A program made the position numbers and the translations under genes. A stretch of DNA of 64,000 nucleotides from Daedaleopsis sinensis (taxonomy: Eukaryota > Basidiomycota > Agaricomycetes > Polyporales > Polyporaceae). Under the pieces are notes generated by a model, which did no database searches, was not told the DNA's origin, and saw only the letters and a program-made list of their open reading frames with translations. The DNA is taken from positions 744,001 to 808,000 of the forward strand of contig CM066309.1 in NCBI GenBank assembly GCA_033807695.1. The letters run 5' to 3'. Positions 11,311 to 23,854 of this stretch are shown piece after piece (positions within the stretch are counted from its first letter, which is position 1; each line of letters begins with the position of its first letter).

Positions 11311-12288
11311 TCAGCCCTCAGTCGACCTGCGCAGAGACAAAAAGCTCGACTGCTTCTCAAGCGGGTGCACGGAGCTCGCGTGCTTCGAGAACGAGCCGAA
11401 CGCAGAGCGTGCGGGACTGTCGGGGCAGAGGGAGAGCGCGTGCGCGAGCCCGGGCCCGGGCGAGTAGCATGGGAGCGGGCTGAGCGGGCTGAACGAGGAT
11501 GGGGATGGGGACACGGACTTCGAACTCGGTGCGGAGACCTCGGAGATCGTGCGGAGCGACGGACAGGGCGCTGCTGGGCCTTTGGCGTCGAAGGAGAAGA
11601 ACTGGAAGGTCTATGAGCACCTGAGGATGAGGATGATGATGGGATGAGATGGACCTTGACGAGAGATAGGCTCTTCAGCTTGATGGGAGAGAGATACTTG
11701 CGGCAGAAGCGCCACCGATAAACAAAGAAGCCGACGACGAAGAATATTCCTCCGACATAGATCGGAAGGCTGTGCATCACGAGGGTGACGAGGTGACGAA
11801 GGTGGTACAGCAAGCGATGGTCAGAGAACCTATGTGGAACGCCAGGTATCAGGCACCCTGGATCTATCGCGAAAGATTGTGGTTCGGAAGGAATGTTCGT
11901 AGCTGTTGGTTGTGTGAGACGAGGTGATGGTGACATCAAAGGAGGACTTACGTGGAGAGACCTCTGATATGGACACCACGGGGGGCTAGGGGTCGGTGTC
12001 GCCATAACAGTAGCACCGTGCACATTCTCGAGCTCCGAGTGGAAGCTGAACGGAGATGTTGGTCATGTCAGTCACGATTATCAAATGCAAAAGGATAGAT
12101 GTTTACGCACATCATGCTGAGCTGTTGATCAGAGCCTCCTTGAACAGAATCGCGGATAGAAGCAGCCCGGATGAAGGGTTCTCCGAGCTCGGGTATTTGC
12201 AAAGTCCACGGGGATAGCTTGCACGACGGTGAAGATGTGTGGTGCCAGCGAGGATTGCGACACGACGAGATTGCGGTGGAGAGCAAGT
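11311..12288 (-). pseudogene. Single-pass membrane protein relic, copy 1
   Basis: Homologous to the better copy at 46,932-47,951. It keeps the transmembrane segment and basic stop-transfer (VGGIFFVVGFFVYRWRF, CRKYLSPIKLKS), an intron, and a Ser/Pro-rich cytosolic tail ending GSFSKHASSVHPLEKQSSFL. The N-terminal exon (after MTCSPPQSRRVAILAG) has lost 2 and then 5 bases relative to unit 4, so the signal-like segment runs out of frame. The tail is conserved in three copies, which shows it was once selected. Called a pseudogene with moderate certainty, because a different splice pattern could rescue it. Confidence 0.5.
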
Positions 12289-12299
12289 CATGTTAGTAA

Positions 12300-13260
12300 A
12301 CTCTAAAATGTACTATAGACCGAAGTTTGTGCTAATCGGAACAGTCTGAGAGCATGTAATATATGAGCTCTCTTGAGAATCAACGAGGTAATAGTGTGAC
12401 GCATACCCAGATACCGAGTAGCTTCTGGACTTAGTACTCGTTTCGTGATACCTCGGTGTCGAATACCACCGTGCCGCAATCCAGGACTGTCCACGGCTGT
12501 AGGGGTACAGAATGACGAGGGCCTGGAGTCCCTGACGGAGAGCGAGCGGGTCGAGGAGAAGCCCTATTTCCAGTATCCTAGGGTCCAGAATGATCGTACC
12601 TGGAGAAGATGGTTTAGATGTTATGCGGCTGAAACAGCAGGACCTCGTGGCGAATGATGTTCTTGCCCCCCGCAGAGAGTAACCCATGTGCTTCGCTCTT
12701 CTCTCAGTAGAGCCACGCAAGGTGGATATCGATATCATGGTGGTTTCCGCCTGCACCGGTCGCGTGAAGCTATCTTCTTTTGGTCCATTTAGACTATCTC
12801 CACAAGCTATGACATCGGGAGCTCCTAGTGCGTGCAAGTATGCAGCATGGGCGGCGCACCCACCGCGTTCATGATCGGAGGGGACTCGGGAATGAGCGCG
12901 TGCACGATAGACGAGAAGCTTAAAAGCAGAGCCAAGGGGCCTTCTCGAGGCAGCGAGGCTCTACAAGGAGACACCCGAGTCGAGAGCATCATACAGCAAA
13001 GTACATACAGTCAAGAGGATACTGCCGTCCGGATCAACGCAAACACACCGGCCTGTGCACCAGGCCTTGGACACGCTCTCTCAGTTACCGGGTCCACGAG
13101 CGGGGGTCCAAATAACCATCCTAAGAGACGTATACAAATCCCACTTTGCCTCGGACTCGGAGCTGGACTGTCGAAGACGGAGACTCACTGGCACCTCGAT
13201 TGTCGCTGCAGTTAGGCCGACATCATTCACAAGTCCAGGATCCCCTTTAGCTCCCAGAGA
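12300..13260. repeat. Block O, calcineurin-upstream relic
   Basis: Matches 47,960-48,990, and its first part matches 39,530-39,770. The plus strand has partly shared peptides (SDSELDCRRRR versus SDPELDLRRPY near the end), while the minus strand shares a start RHGG/RHSGSQR-like peptide near 12,480. No intact frame is shared, and no gene is called. Confidence 0.45.
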
Positions 13261-13261
13261 G

Positions 13262-13830
13262 TACTGGTGTCACAGAGAGTGCCTGATAGTACCAGAGGTA
13301 GAGGGCAGCAGAAGAGAGTACTAGGTTGACACGTCGAGGAGGAGGTCGAGAGCAGAGTTAGTCGCAACGCGCCGGGACTCGGACTCTGCGGCCAGTTCTT
13401 CCGGTGGGTCACGTGGGAGAAGGAGTCGAGTTTGGCGCTCAAGAGTCGACTCAACGCTTCGCCCCACCGTCGCCTGTGCCCTCTGCTCGCATCGCGCTGC
13501 TCGACCAGCCAGAATAGGCCACATGCCAGGCGACAATGGCTACTACTTCATCGAATACAGCCAGCCGACTCAAACGACTCCAAAACCGTCAGTAGTGCCA
13601 ATCATCCGCCGCGACCCGTCTCCAAGTTCTACTACAACTTACAGGAACGCTAGGTCCCTCATGTGTACGTCTCATCCTTTTCTCATTCTAACTTTCGATC
13701 ATGATCACGCTCTCAGATACCCCCACATCTCACGAGATGAGGAGTTCTATGTTTACGACGCGTCGACGTCGAGCTATTGTCGATCTCCTCCAAAGCCATT
13801 CAAGAACGATGTCCCTGCCTGTGCATCTAG
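13262..13830 (+). pseudogene. Calcineurin A 5' fragment (promoter, exon 1, part of exon 2)
   Basis: Aligns with 48,965-49,540 upstream of and inside the intact calcineurin gene. The promoter stretch GGTGGGTCACGTGGGAGAAGG-like run, the start MPGDNGYY, the Ser/Thr-rich leader with SVVPIIR, intron 1 almost base for base, and exon 2 up to RDEEFYVYD are all present. The intact gene has two in-frame ATGs, but here the first is ATA. Splicing intron 1 would lead to an early TGA, and exon 2 has lost about ten bases after YVYD. The phosphatase domain is absent: homology stops at about 13,830, where a membrane-like relic begins. Unspliced, a 292-codon frame runs through the junction, but this looks accidental. 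Confidence 0.8.
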
Positions 13831-14290
13831 TACATTGCGCCTCCCTCCGCCGCTGCCCCCACGACCCCACACCGTATACCCCAAGTCCTTCATACCCGTG
13901 CCCCCGCTTGCTGCCATGCGTGCTACGCTCGACTTTGGCTGGCTAGCATCCGCCGCCCTCGACGACACCCTCCTCCCACTCCTGGAAATCCCCGACCGCC
14001 TCCCTCTCGCCTACGCCGTCCACCGCTCGCTCTCGCCCCCACCGGAAAGCATGACGCGCATACACAGCCGCTCCCTCTTTGAGTGCGCCATCCGCCATGT
14101 CACGCTCTGCAGCAGGGTCAGTCCCCTGTTCTCCGGTCGCCGACGTGTGCCCCATCCCTCTCTCTCCCTCTCGCTGTCCCTTCTCTTGCACCAGCTCGGG
14201 CTTCTCGCATCCGCCCAACCCTCGTGCGCGCCCCCTGTGTGCGCATACACCTTGCGACACCGCGCTGCGGAGTGTCTTCGGCGTAGAGTG
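13830..14290 (+). pseudogene. Second membrane-like exon fragment in unit 1
   Basis: Reads TLDFGWLASAALDDTLLPLL, then AYAVHRSLSPPPESMTRIHS and RSLFECAIRHVTLCSR, then a GTCAGT donor. It is the same exon as at 5,430 and 19,205, here joined directly to the calcineurin exon 2 fragment. The downstream exon (LPPFPYVQPM) is not present. This is a duplication junction. Confidence 0.5.
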
Positions 14291-14640
14291 GGAGGACTAG
14301 GCGGCGCGCGTGCGTTGGCGGCTCGTGCCGGGGGGTGTATTAGCGAGGGGGCAGGGGGAAATGGGTGGGGCAGGGAGGGAGGGAGGGGGGGAGACAGGTG
14401 AGGCGATGGGCCACGCACGAATGACGCAGAGTGCACGAGGAGCCTATGGTCGCAGTCGAGAATAGCATCGAGATCGGACGGCCCCCGCGACTCCGACTCC
14501 GAGTGATAGTGCATGGCCTGCCGCAACCACGCGAGGTATGGAGAGCGTGAGGGGGATGTGAGTGCGAGTCCGAATCCTAGGCTCTACGAAACAGACACAA
14601 CCATATAGCGGCACGACGTGCACAGTCATTCATCACACTA
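14290..14640. other. G-rich junction between units 1 and 2
   Basis: Contains a run of GGGAGGGAGGG-type repeats at about 14,345-14,400 and low-complexity sequence. A similar G-rich patch (GGGGGGGATGAAAGGGGAGG) lies at 29,553. No gene was recognised. Confidence 0.4.
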
Positions 14641-17600
14641 AACAAAATGACAACCGCCGCTCCTGCCACTGGCCCTCTGATAGTGCCAGTGGCACCTCGA
14701 CGCTACTCGACTCGCCAGAGTCGCCATGCCTTCGCCCGTATCTCTACGCCATCTGCCGCGTCCCCAGGCCCGGGCCGCGCGAGATTCAGGCTGCTGTGCC
14801 GCAGAACGCAGGATCAGAGCAAGCCCGCTCTCTTCTCCGTCTCGCATGCCCAGCCCCTCAGCCACGGACTCGGGCGCGGAGGACGGATCGGAGCGAGCAC
14901 ATTCGTCGCTGCTGCTGCTGCTGCGCCTCGCGCGAGGCCGACTACGAGTGTCATGTTGACGTCGGCAATGACTCTTGTGGGTACTTGGGCATACGCGCGC
15001 GTGCATCGTCGTGAAGTGGCCGGACGCTGTACAGAGATGCAGAAGTAGAATCAATACACCTGTAAGTCCGCAGTGTCCTGCGCGTAGAGTCCTGCCAAGA
15101 CCACCCAGTTCATTATGCGTTAAGTAGGACATCGCCGTCAACGTCGGAGGTAATCAAACAACAGACAACACAAGCACGGGCAAGCACATCCACCCGTCAG
15201 AGCCCAGAGAAGCACCAGCAGCGACCCGACTCATCATTGTATGACCGCCGCCGACGTCCCGTCCGGAGGGGGGTCGCACGCGGGACGAGCTCTGAAGCTC
15301 TGAAGCCTATCAGCAGCACTCCCCCGTACATGTGTGCTGTCATGGTCTTCCTCGCTGTCGCCGTGGGACTAGGACCAAGATCGAGACTGCCATGCATGCC
15401 TGCAGAGCACGCGCCTTTGTGGGGTGCGCACTCGACGTCGCCCGCATACGCCGGCGTGCGGAGACATCGCCGAAGTCACTGCCTGTTTGGCTCCCGGATG
15501 CGTCGTGACGACTTGCAAGCAATAGCGGTCGGAAGCGAGAGAGTTAGCGGACGAGCTGCGAGCGGCGGACGGAGTCGGAGACGGCGAAGAGGTATCCGAG
15601 AGGCCGCGCGCAGACACACAAGTGCGGACGCGTCCGGATCTCGAGCGTCCTGCGAAGCTGTCGAGACTCGAGGGTGTGTAGGGGCGGTCGGAGAACATGG
15701 CGGGGAGAGCTACGAGTGGCACCTCACCGGCTCCATCGCCCGAGCGCTGACGCATGCGCAGGCGAAGACGGCCGTGCAGGGCTATAGGCTAGGGACGCCC
15801 GGGAGAAGAGAATTGCGAAGCCAAGTAGTCTGTTGTTCTCTCTCTTTTTCGTTCCTGTCGCGCACTGGGAAGTCGCGAGTCGCGAGTCCTCGTACCAAGT
15901 TCTGGGGTGATTGCACCGCTCGGAACCCCGAGCCTCTTCATGCCGTTTGGGCAGCCTTGGCCCCTGTGTGAGCCGGACTCGTTCTTGGTGCTAAAGTTAC
16001 AGGTGTGCAAAGTGGAGACGGCCCAAGCGGAGTGCTCAAGTGCCCACAGTCTACAGGGTGAGGTACATGTCGTCCGTGGTGCGAGTACGACGTCCCCATC
16101 ACCCAGAAGTCCCCCATGGGCATTCTGATCTCTTGGGCTTGGGGCCTCGGAAGCGGACGTCGGGTCGAAATTGCGTGCGGATGCTCTGTGCAACAATGAG
16201 GACAAGGACGAATACAGAAACGAGGACTGCAGAGTGTCGGCGCGCCCGTGAGTGCGGCGGTGGAGCGAAGCCTGGTGGACTGCGCACCGAGTTCGCCGTG
16301 GTTGCTCGCGCTCTGCGTTCGGCCCTCAGAAAGTGTGCGAGCATGAGCGACGTCCGCAGAACGCCGCGCGGGGGCTGCATGGTACGTTGACTGAGCGGAT
16401 TGTATCGTATATATACATACCTTGGCCTCAGCCTGCCTCAGACTCATACTCATACTCAGACTTACGCTCTCAGCGTTTGGCTCAGAAGCAAGGCATTGCC
16501 TCACGCGCCTCGGAGTCAACCTGCAAACGACGACGCCCGCGCTGGAGCGGGTGAGGTGCCGAGCCGTCTGTTTGAGAGAGCGCGAGTGAGTGGGGTACTT
16601 CAAGCCTTGAGTACATGATTTAGAGCTACATTGACAGGAACACGTACTGTAGGACTTGCCGAGGGCGATAGCAACAGTGACGGCGATCCGGACACAACCT
16701 GGAAAACGTCGAGCAGATGTTGAGGATACGCGACGAGCGGGCCGGTAGCCGTTGGACTCCGAATCGATGCGGACTTTCCGTTTGCAGGACTCTGAGCGTG
16801 AGGCCTACGGAGCGATCAAGGGCCGATGCCGAGCAAGGGGCGGCCGATATATGCCACCGTCACCGTCGTTGAGTCGAGACGGACTTTGCGCGCCGCATTT
16901 CGTGGGCGAGATAGAGACAAGAAGTGTTCTGCCATCCCGAGCCAGAGCCAGAGTCAGAGTCGCGAGAGACCCGGCCTCAAGATTCAATGTTCAAGATTCA
17001 GGATCCAGATTCGCCGCCGGGAGGCCGGGATATGGAGCGAGGAGGCACTCGAGCCCGGATCCGGAGGAGCGCAGCACAGCCGAGAACCGTAGTTGAGTAC
17101 TGGTAGGCAGCGTCGACAGACGAAGCGAAGACATCGTGTGCGGCTGTACCTGGACATCGGAGAGCGTCAGAATGCATATACATATGGCCCTGGATTGATT
17201 CGACTCTGGGCGGACGGTGGCTAGTCAAGAGTCAGAGATAGTTGATCTGCAGTCGCAGTATCTGATAGCGACTGCAACACGGAAGAGACTCACCGAGTGG
17301 GAAGAAGAATGCGGGGACACCGTACTCAGATATTGAAGCAATTGTCGCACGTAGGGAACCGCGACATTGAGGCCAAGTTGGGGTTGGATATCCGCGCATC
17401 AGAGTCCGTGCTCGCAACGGATAGCATAGGATACGGCTCCTCCGAGCACGCGGCGCGGCGCTGTGCTGATCAGGGACCGCGGATAGGCCTGCGTCGACGT
17501 CAGCTTCGTGGCAGGATTCGCCGGGGGTGGCAGAGTTCGAGTTTGGCTGGCGATGGCATGCGACCGGTGATGCATGATGGGCGAGCATGCAGCAGTGGCG

Positions 17601-17900
17601 ATAGGCAAGATTACCGGCGGGAAAGCGCGAGCTACTGTGACCGGGGTGACCGGGGCGACGGCCGTCGCCGGACCTGCTGGCAACGGCACACCATTCTAGT
17701 GCGATTGAGGTCGGTACGTCCACGCGTGGGTCGCGGGGTGCATGTTGGACGTGAATTCGGAGGAGGGTGTGCGGTGTGCGTGCATGGGTCCGAGGAGCGC
17801 GTGGGATCCGCACTCAAGCACTTGGACTCGCACGGAGCTGTGCGGCGGGTGGACGTCAGCGACAATATGCGATGTCAGAGATGCATAACTCGCCTCAATT
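14640..17900 (+). repeat. Unit 2 blocks A-F, decayed
   Basis: Block A 14,640-15,045 and block C 15,285-15,560 are in opposite orientation to their unit 1 counterparts, while 15,038-15,155 and 15,560-16,350 are colinear. Block E lies at 16,395-17,000 and block F at 17,180-17,650. A 244-codon plus frame (15,237-15,971) crosses blocks C and D but has no intact counterpart elsewhere. A CTG-rich run near 14,907 encodes only a short repeat. No functional gene is called. Confidence 0.5.
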
Positions 17901-17929
17901 GCCCTTGCAGCCCGCTTCAGCTCCCTGGG

Positions 17930-18850
17930 AATTGCGGTCCCCCCACTTGGACCCCGAGGGTGCGAAGGCTCGCAGTGTCCGGCGCGAGTGTGAGTGCGAG
18001 TGCGCCGCATTGTCGACTGAACGGGTGGGCAGTCACTCACCTCATAGTGTCTCCTAGCCTCGTCTCAGACGCTTCTGACTCATCCGACGACGAATCTGGG
18101 CCCGCTTGTTTTTCACTGCACCGCGCCGTCTGCGTCCTCTTCCGGGTCTCACGAGCTCCTCCGACACGCCAAGCTTGGTCTACGGGCCGCGCCGCGGAGA
18201 CTAGGAGGAGGGTCGCCCGACCGCGCGGTGCGAGCGCAAAACTTAGGGGCCGTGTGCCGGAATACAAGGGACATGTCGCGGAGCCATCGTGTCGCGAGCG
18301 GGGCCATCGTGTGGCTGTGGGGCAGGTGCAAGCAGCGGATTGCGAGCGGGAAGGAGCTCTGGATGCACATCGAGCTCGTCACAATCCTCTTGGAAACTCC
18401 GAGTCCCAGGCTGAGGGTGAGGAAGGAGGAGAGCGAGGAGGAGGAGAGCGAAGAGGAGAGTATGGATGTCGATTCTGGCACTGTCTGCGCCCGGCACCCT
18501 GGAGATGAGATAGATGAGGGTGTATACGGGTTGGAGACCGACATACCGTGTATGAGCACTGGAAAGCGCAGGGTGGAGTCGACAACAAGCTCAGCGGCTC
18601 GTATCCGTAGCAAGTGGCGGCGCTGCTCGACGACGATCCAGTTTGCAGGCCTCCGGCGCCACGTAGTTGAAGCACTTGGTCATACACGATACGGCGTGTC
18701 CGAAGGTCTGCGAGTAGTTGACGAACAGGGCCGAACATGTGCATGATGCCGTGGTATGCCCTGAAGGGCCTGTACCGTGGCCCGAGGTGGCGTGCGACTA
18801 GCGAGCTAGGTGTAAGAAGTAGTAGTGCGGGGTTGTTGCTCAGTCGGGCT
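17930..18850 (+). pseudogene. C2H2 zinc-finger protein relic, copy 2
   Basis: The frame 18,228-18,746 reads finger 1 (VWLWGRCKQRIASGKELWMH), an acidic spacer (EESEEEESEEESMDV), the conserved IPCMSTGKRRVEST region and finger 2 (WRRCSTTIQFAGLRRHV). It then slips out of frame inside finger 2 (VVEALGHTRYG instead of ESKHSGVR), so finger 3 is lost. The first cysteine of finger 1 is also lost (VWLW for VCLW). The serine-rich N-terminus (SDASDSSDDES) is recognisable at about 18,060. A decayed paralogue of the copies at 4.2, 31.5 and 41.4 kb. Confidence 0.7.
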
Positions 18851-20000
18851 GCGTGCGCTGGTAGTAGAGATAGTTAGTTCGTTTCTGCTCGGGTCGTAGC
18901 TTAGATTACCTGCATGCGTTCAGGTCGCAACTTGGTTCCTGCCACCGCGTGCATTTAAAAAAGAGGTAGTACTAGTAGTCCGTAAAAGAGATTATCTCGT
19001 AGGCTTTTGCGCTTGATGCTGAAGTAGTAGATAGTAGAAAGATACCTGAGAATGAGTACTTTGTCAGTAAAGCTCTCGCCGGCACGAAAAAGCCAAACCG
19101 TGTACGTTTGAACAGGCAGTACTCGTGACGGCGGTGAGAGCGTGCTGAGCGCTGTTTTCGCGTCGATTTGACTGTGTTTGGTCAAAGCGCTAATGTTTAG
19201 CGCCTGTCGCGGCGCTCGACCGACGCGCTCCTCCTCCTCCCGCCCCTCGACGTCCTCGCCCTCCTCGCGACCGCCCTCGCCGTCCACCGCTCGCTTTCGC
19301 CCCCGAACTCGCCGCCCCCTCCTCAAATTGTGAAGCGGATAGACGACCGCTCCCTCGAGTCTGCAGCAAGGTCAGTCCCTTCTACGTACGTGCCCCCTCC
19401 TTCTAGAATCTCCCCCCTGTCCCCCGGGCGCGACATTCCCCCTCCCTCTATCTCTCGCGCACGCGCCCCAGCACTCCCGTTGTCTACAGCTCTGGCTTCT
19501 CGCGTCCTCTCAACCGTCGAGTGTGTCTTCTGTGTGCCCATACACCCTGCAATCGTCCCCGAGCGAGATCACGCGTGCTGACCCGCTCCTCAGCTTCCTC
19601 CCCCGTTTCCGTACGCGCAACTGATGGCATGTGCCGTCGTGCTCGCGCACGCGCATGACCTCGCCTCCCTGAACGTATACACCCGCCCGCTCGCGGCCCG
19701 CCTCCCCTCCTCTGCTCTTGCTCTTCCTCCTCTTCTCCACTGCCACCACTACCATCACCACCGACAGCACGTCCCTCGCGATTCTTGCGCCGTTCCGGCG
19801 CTGCTCCTCCCAGGGGGAGATGAGGAGATGGCTGGGAAAAGAATACACATGGTACGTCCGACCTTGTATCCGGCACGCATGGAATCACGACACTAGACGG
19901 TGCACAACGGACCCCGTGCAAGTGCATATATGTACAAGACTACGAGCCACCGCGCCGTTCGGGCTTCCACCGACGTTAAGGTAAGCTTCAGGTGTGCGAT
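18850..20000 (+). pseudogene. Unit 2 blocks H and membrane-like relic
   Basis: Block H lies at 18,850-19,200 (minus peptide KTALSTLSPP). The membrane-like exon follows at 19,205-19,367 (LDVLALLATALAVHRSLSPP, RIDDRSLESAA). After an intron ending at about 19,591 comes LPPFPYAQLMACAVVLAHAH. Compared with unit 1 the ERAIRHVIFC end of the first exon is deleted. Partial and probably dead. Confidence 0.45.
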
Positions 20001-22026
20001 CTAGGGTGATACCCTGAGGTTGGGATACCGCGGACTGGGTGCGACGTGGACCGGTCTGCATCAATATCGACCTTGGTGTGTATACCGCACGCGTGCACAC
20101 GTCAGGACGGCGTGACAGCGCGGCGCGGCGCCAGACTGCGAAATGGGAAGAGTGGTGCACGTAGCTCGACACAGACAGCGTGCGGGGCCGTCTGAAAGGT
20201 CCGGCGGGGCGCGCTGCGATTTGAGGTGGACGTGCGATGGAGGTGTTCCTAGTGGGTCACTTAGTATTCCGTGAAGGAACAGCCGGGTTGCGTGTGGATG
20301 ATGTTACGGGCGGGCGTACTCAGTGCGATCGGGATAGTAGCCACGGCTCCACTTCCCCGGGGACAGAAATGAGTAAGTATATTTTGCTGTCCCTGATCGC
20401 CTGCACTCACCGTTTGTCCTCCAGAATACTGCTCGTCGGCTCTCTCCAAATACTAAGCCATTTATCGCAGACTAAATCCTCGCTCTCGCTTGTTTGGACG
20501 ACCCCGAGGATCTCTCCTCGAATGGGGACTATCTTGCGGAACGAGTCAGCTCGCTCGCGCCCATGGATCGCGCCTCCTCGTGGACCTCGACAAGGCGCCG
20601 AACGCGGCCTCGAACGCCTACTGGCTCGAGTTGACGGTGCGCTTGCAGAGTGTACGCCCTCCGAGTATGCGTGATCTGACATCTCGGGCGTAGATGCGAG
20701 TGACTTTCAATGCTCAAGAACGGACATTGCGCGAAATCTCCACGCTCGCACTGAGCGCGGGATACGGGTGGATGATCGACGATGTCGCACACGGTGAGGG
20801 GTCGATGTTCCACCACCTCACGACGGTCCCGGCACAACCGCTCGCGTCTTCTGACCGCGGCTGCTGCACCACAGGTTTGTTTGTGTGTCGACCCACAACG
20901 CACCCGCAACCGCCATCTGACCTCTCCCTCGGAGTCCCTCCCTCCCCCTTCTCCAAGACGACGACGTGATCAGCCACGGCTGCTCAGGCTCCGTCCTCAG
21001 CCAGCGGGATAGTCTGCAGATGTACAGCACGTTCGGCTCGCAGACCTCCCTCTCTCCCGTCCCGCGAGCTCAACATTCAACCGTCACTGTGTTTTTTACA
21101 TAAATACCACGGCTCCGGGCTTATCTGTGTCTACGTTCGTTTCTGCTTCTCGTTGGGGATCTGGATCATATTCTGAATCAACTTCCAAAGGCTCGGTCGA
21201 GCGCGAGAGACCAGGCTGACGATGGTCGGTCATTCCCCATTCTTGGCTGTGCCGTGCATGCAGTAGTCGAAGATGTACCACACCTCGTTCACGATCGATC
21301 CTTCAAGATGTACCGCAGCCACGATGTCGTCGAGTGCGGACTCCATAGCCTAGTACATGTGCCGCTCCGGGAAATTCGCATTCGTCACTGAGTCGCGGCT
21401 CAGTGGGGCGGCGCACGACGATGACCTCTCGGCCGTTAGAGTACCTTTGGTTGTAGACCGCGCACGGATACACGAACATCGAGGATGCGCTGAATCATTG
21501 CGGTTGGGGGATGCTCCCGGAGTCGTGTGTGTCGATTCTCGGACGTGTCCGAACTTGAAGGCGAGAGGCAGGCATACACAGCAATACCGTGCGTGTCTTG
21601 ACTTTCCTGGTTGACTCGTTTACGCAGGTGCCATCTCGCCTCCGGAGCATGAGGAGGCTGAGCGGGTGCTCAGGGAGCTTGACAAGATAGGTGGATTGCG
21701 GACCTGGCTGCATGCCCGGCCACCGCAGTCAGAACAACACATTTATGAATAGTATTTCTACGACCCCGTCTAGTACGTATGGAATCGTGAGCGAGAATTC
21801 GATTCAAGAGGAACTGCAACCACGAGAACACATAAATATGTCGACACCTCCGTCTAGTAGGGTATGGAGGTGTGAGCGAGAATCAAGAGGAAATTCAAGA
21901 AGAACAAGAACAAGCAGACAACGGAGTCAGAACTAGCCAGGCCCGCGGACTCGATACCGTGCCACAAACACCCCCTCCCCCTCCTCCCGCTACCCGCATC
22001 CTCGTCCGACAGCCTTGCCAGCCACA
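20000..22026 (+). pseudogene. Unit 2 blocks J and K
   Basis: In block J the peptide APNAASNAYWLELTVRL is followed by MRDLTS and, after a stop, by VTFNAQERTLREISTLALSA and DDVAHGEGSMFHHLTTV. This is the uninverted arrangement. Block K (21,360-22,026) is diverged and frameshifted relative to units 1 and 3. No gene is called. Confidence 0.4.
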
Positions 22027-23848
22027 TCACACGGCCTGTGCGAACGACTCGTCACGGAGGACCTCCTGGATTTCCGAGTGTGACTCGGGCTGGACCGCTG
22101 GCATGTCGTCCAGCGGAATCGCTTCATCATCCACTTCGCCGGAGTGAGAGCCTTCGCTTTCGCCCGGGATGTCTTCGTCCCATTCATCGCGTGCCGGAGC
22201 GTCGCGGCGGTGAATGGTCGACCCAAGCGACCCGATGGCTCGGTCCACGAAACTGAGCGAGCTTTGCGAGCTCGTCTGAGACATCTGCAGCTCTGGGTCG
22301 TCTGAGCCGACCCTGACGTTGTGTTCGTTTGCCTCTTGCAGGTCGAGGATGAAGCGATATACGAGGATTGCTGTGAGGCTATGAGTCACAGAAGTGAGTG
22401 AGTTTAGAACAAGTATGTTGATGGAGTGTGATGACCTACGGGTCGGTGAATAAAGTGAGTTGGCTTCCTCCCAAGCCAGCATTGGTTTGTGAGAATATCT
22501 GTTCACAGTGTTAGACACATCAACATAATACCTAGACCGTACCCACTGAGGTTGTGGAGAAGATAAGATGTAATGAATTTAGCACAAATAGTGTGCTATC
22601 AATGTAAGCTCCATCAGACAGACTCTCCTTTCGGGGTAGTTGTGGTGAAAGTGACACCCACACAAAATAGAATATCCCTTATAGAAGCATCTTCAGTATG
22701 CTACATGATCTTAACTGAATATCACACGTACCATTCTCCAACAATATGTCTGAGAAGCTGGTGCTGCCACGCTTGACAAAGGGAAGCCTGACTTTCTTCA
22801 TTTCTCCACCTAATTTGCACCAAGTGATGGTCACAAGAAGAATGTCTGCGATGATCAATGGTACCCTTGAACAGAGAACGACTGTCCAGTGTTGTGTCAG
22901 ACCCCTGCGTAGGGAACACTAGTTTCAAATGGAAACTTGCATCTGAACAGCGAGAATGACAGTGAGCATAGGCTATAGGAGTTGCACAGAGTTAGCACTT
23001 ACATGATGTTATCTTCCCTAGTAGTAAGATCATTGACTGCACACCCAAAGATTGGATCAAGTATCGGCGTTTGAAAGAGTGCCCAACTGGTCTAGAACAA
23101 TATAAAACATTCAATCATGTTACACTGTATGCCATGAGCGAGCTGCACATACCCAGTCTACACAAAATGGTGCAAGTGAAAGGAGAGTGACCAGCCCGGC
23201 AACCGGCCAAGTCCTATACAGAGTATATGCTCTTGCTCCTGAAAATACTGCAAGCAGAACCACAGCAGTAAGTGTCTGTAAACGACAGACAATGCGGCCG
23301 TCCGCAGATTCACCAGCGAAGGGGATGTACAAGCAGCCGACACATATTATGTTTACCCATTGAGTGACCCGGCACCTTAACACATTGATGAGTCAAGAAA
23401 TGTTGATCGGGCGAGATTAAAAGGCTTACCCCTAAATAACGTACTTATCAGTTTACCGAGGACAAGATCGTAGTAGCAAGAATACCTCGTTTGAGCGCAG
23501 CACAAAGCTCAGAATATATACAAGCCCCTGCAGCAAATAGCTATACCTGATGGATAGGAATAGCGCCGATGCAATCGAGGATCGGCGCCCCCAGAAGTAT
23601 CTGACTTCGCGGTCAAATGTGGTGGCAAAATCGTATGCAAAAAATGCTGAAGGAAAGGGTTAGAGATAGTGCGTTACATACGAGACATGCACGCAAGTAC
23701 TTATGACGGCGAACTGAACGAAGTAGTATGTTTGGCTGCAGGGGAAGAGCGAGTGAGCTTACATCAAGCATTCCGTTTACAATCGGTGGCAAACTCACAA
23801 GGTAGCAAAAATGGCGATAATCTGAGCATTTTCATCGTCCGATGACAT
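22027..23848 (-). CDS. DUF6533 seven-helix membrane protein, copy 2
   Basis: Same exon pattern as copy 1. The start is MSSDDENAQI at 23,848. The hallmark reads YDFATTFDREVRYFWGRRS with SIASALFLSIRYSYLL. It continues with FSGARAYTLYR, ALFQTPILDPIFGC, PLIIADILLVTITW, KRGSTSFSDILLEN and a C-terminal exon with VYRFILDLQEAN and the serine-rich tail ending EVLRDESFAQAV. Donors and acceptors match those of the other copies and no stop was seen. Function is unknown: DUF6533 proteins are abundant, expanded, fungal-specific membrane proteins. It keeps the DREV arginine that copies 3 and 4 have lost. Confidence 0.85.
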
Positions 23849-23854
23849 GTCAGG

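Larger units (their letters stand above)
1..14430. repeat. Unit 1 of a four-unit mosaic segmental array
   Basis: Most of this stretch recurs downstream in the same order: relic blocks to 3.9 kb, zinc-finger relic, membrane-like relic, DUF6533 gene, single-pass membrane gene, calcineurin promoter with first exon. Matches are seen by eye with 14.6-26.9 kb, 29.2-39.8 kb and 41.3-49.2 kb. The left edge runs off the window, so the true start is unknown. The right edge is a junction at about 13.8 kb where a calcineurin exon fragment runs into another copy of the membrane-like relic. Bases 1-540 are GC-rich with several AAGCTTCAAG-type words, and no gene was recognised there. Confidence 0.85.

Noticed and set aside
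13523..14401. 292-codon chimeric calcineurin/membrane protein as a real gene
   Set aside because: It needs intron 1 to stay unspliced. Splicing gives an early stop, and exon 2 has a frame-changing deletion. Kept only as a finding to test.
15237..15971. 244-codon plus frame in unit 2
   Set aside because: It crosses a flipped block and a colinear block that were not contiguous in this orientation in unit 1, so the frame cannot be ancestral.
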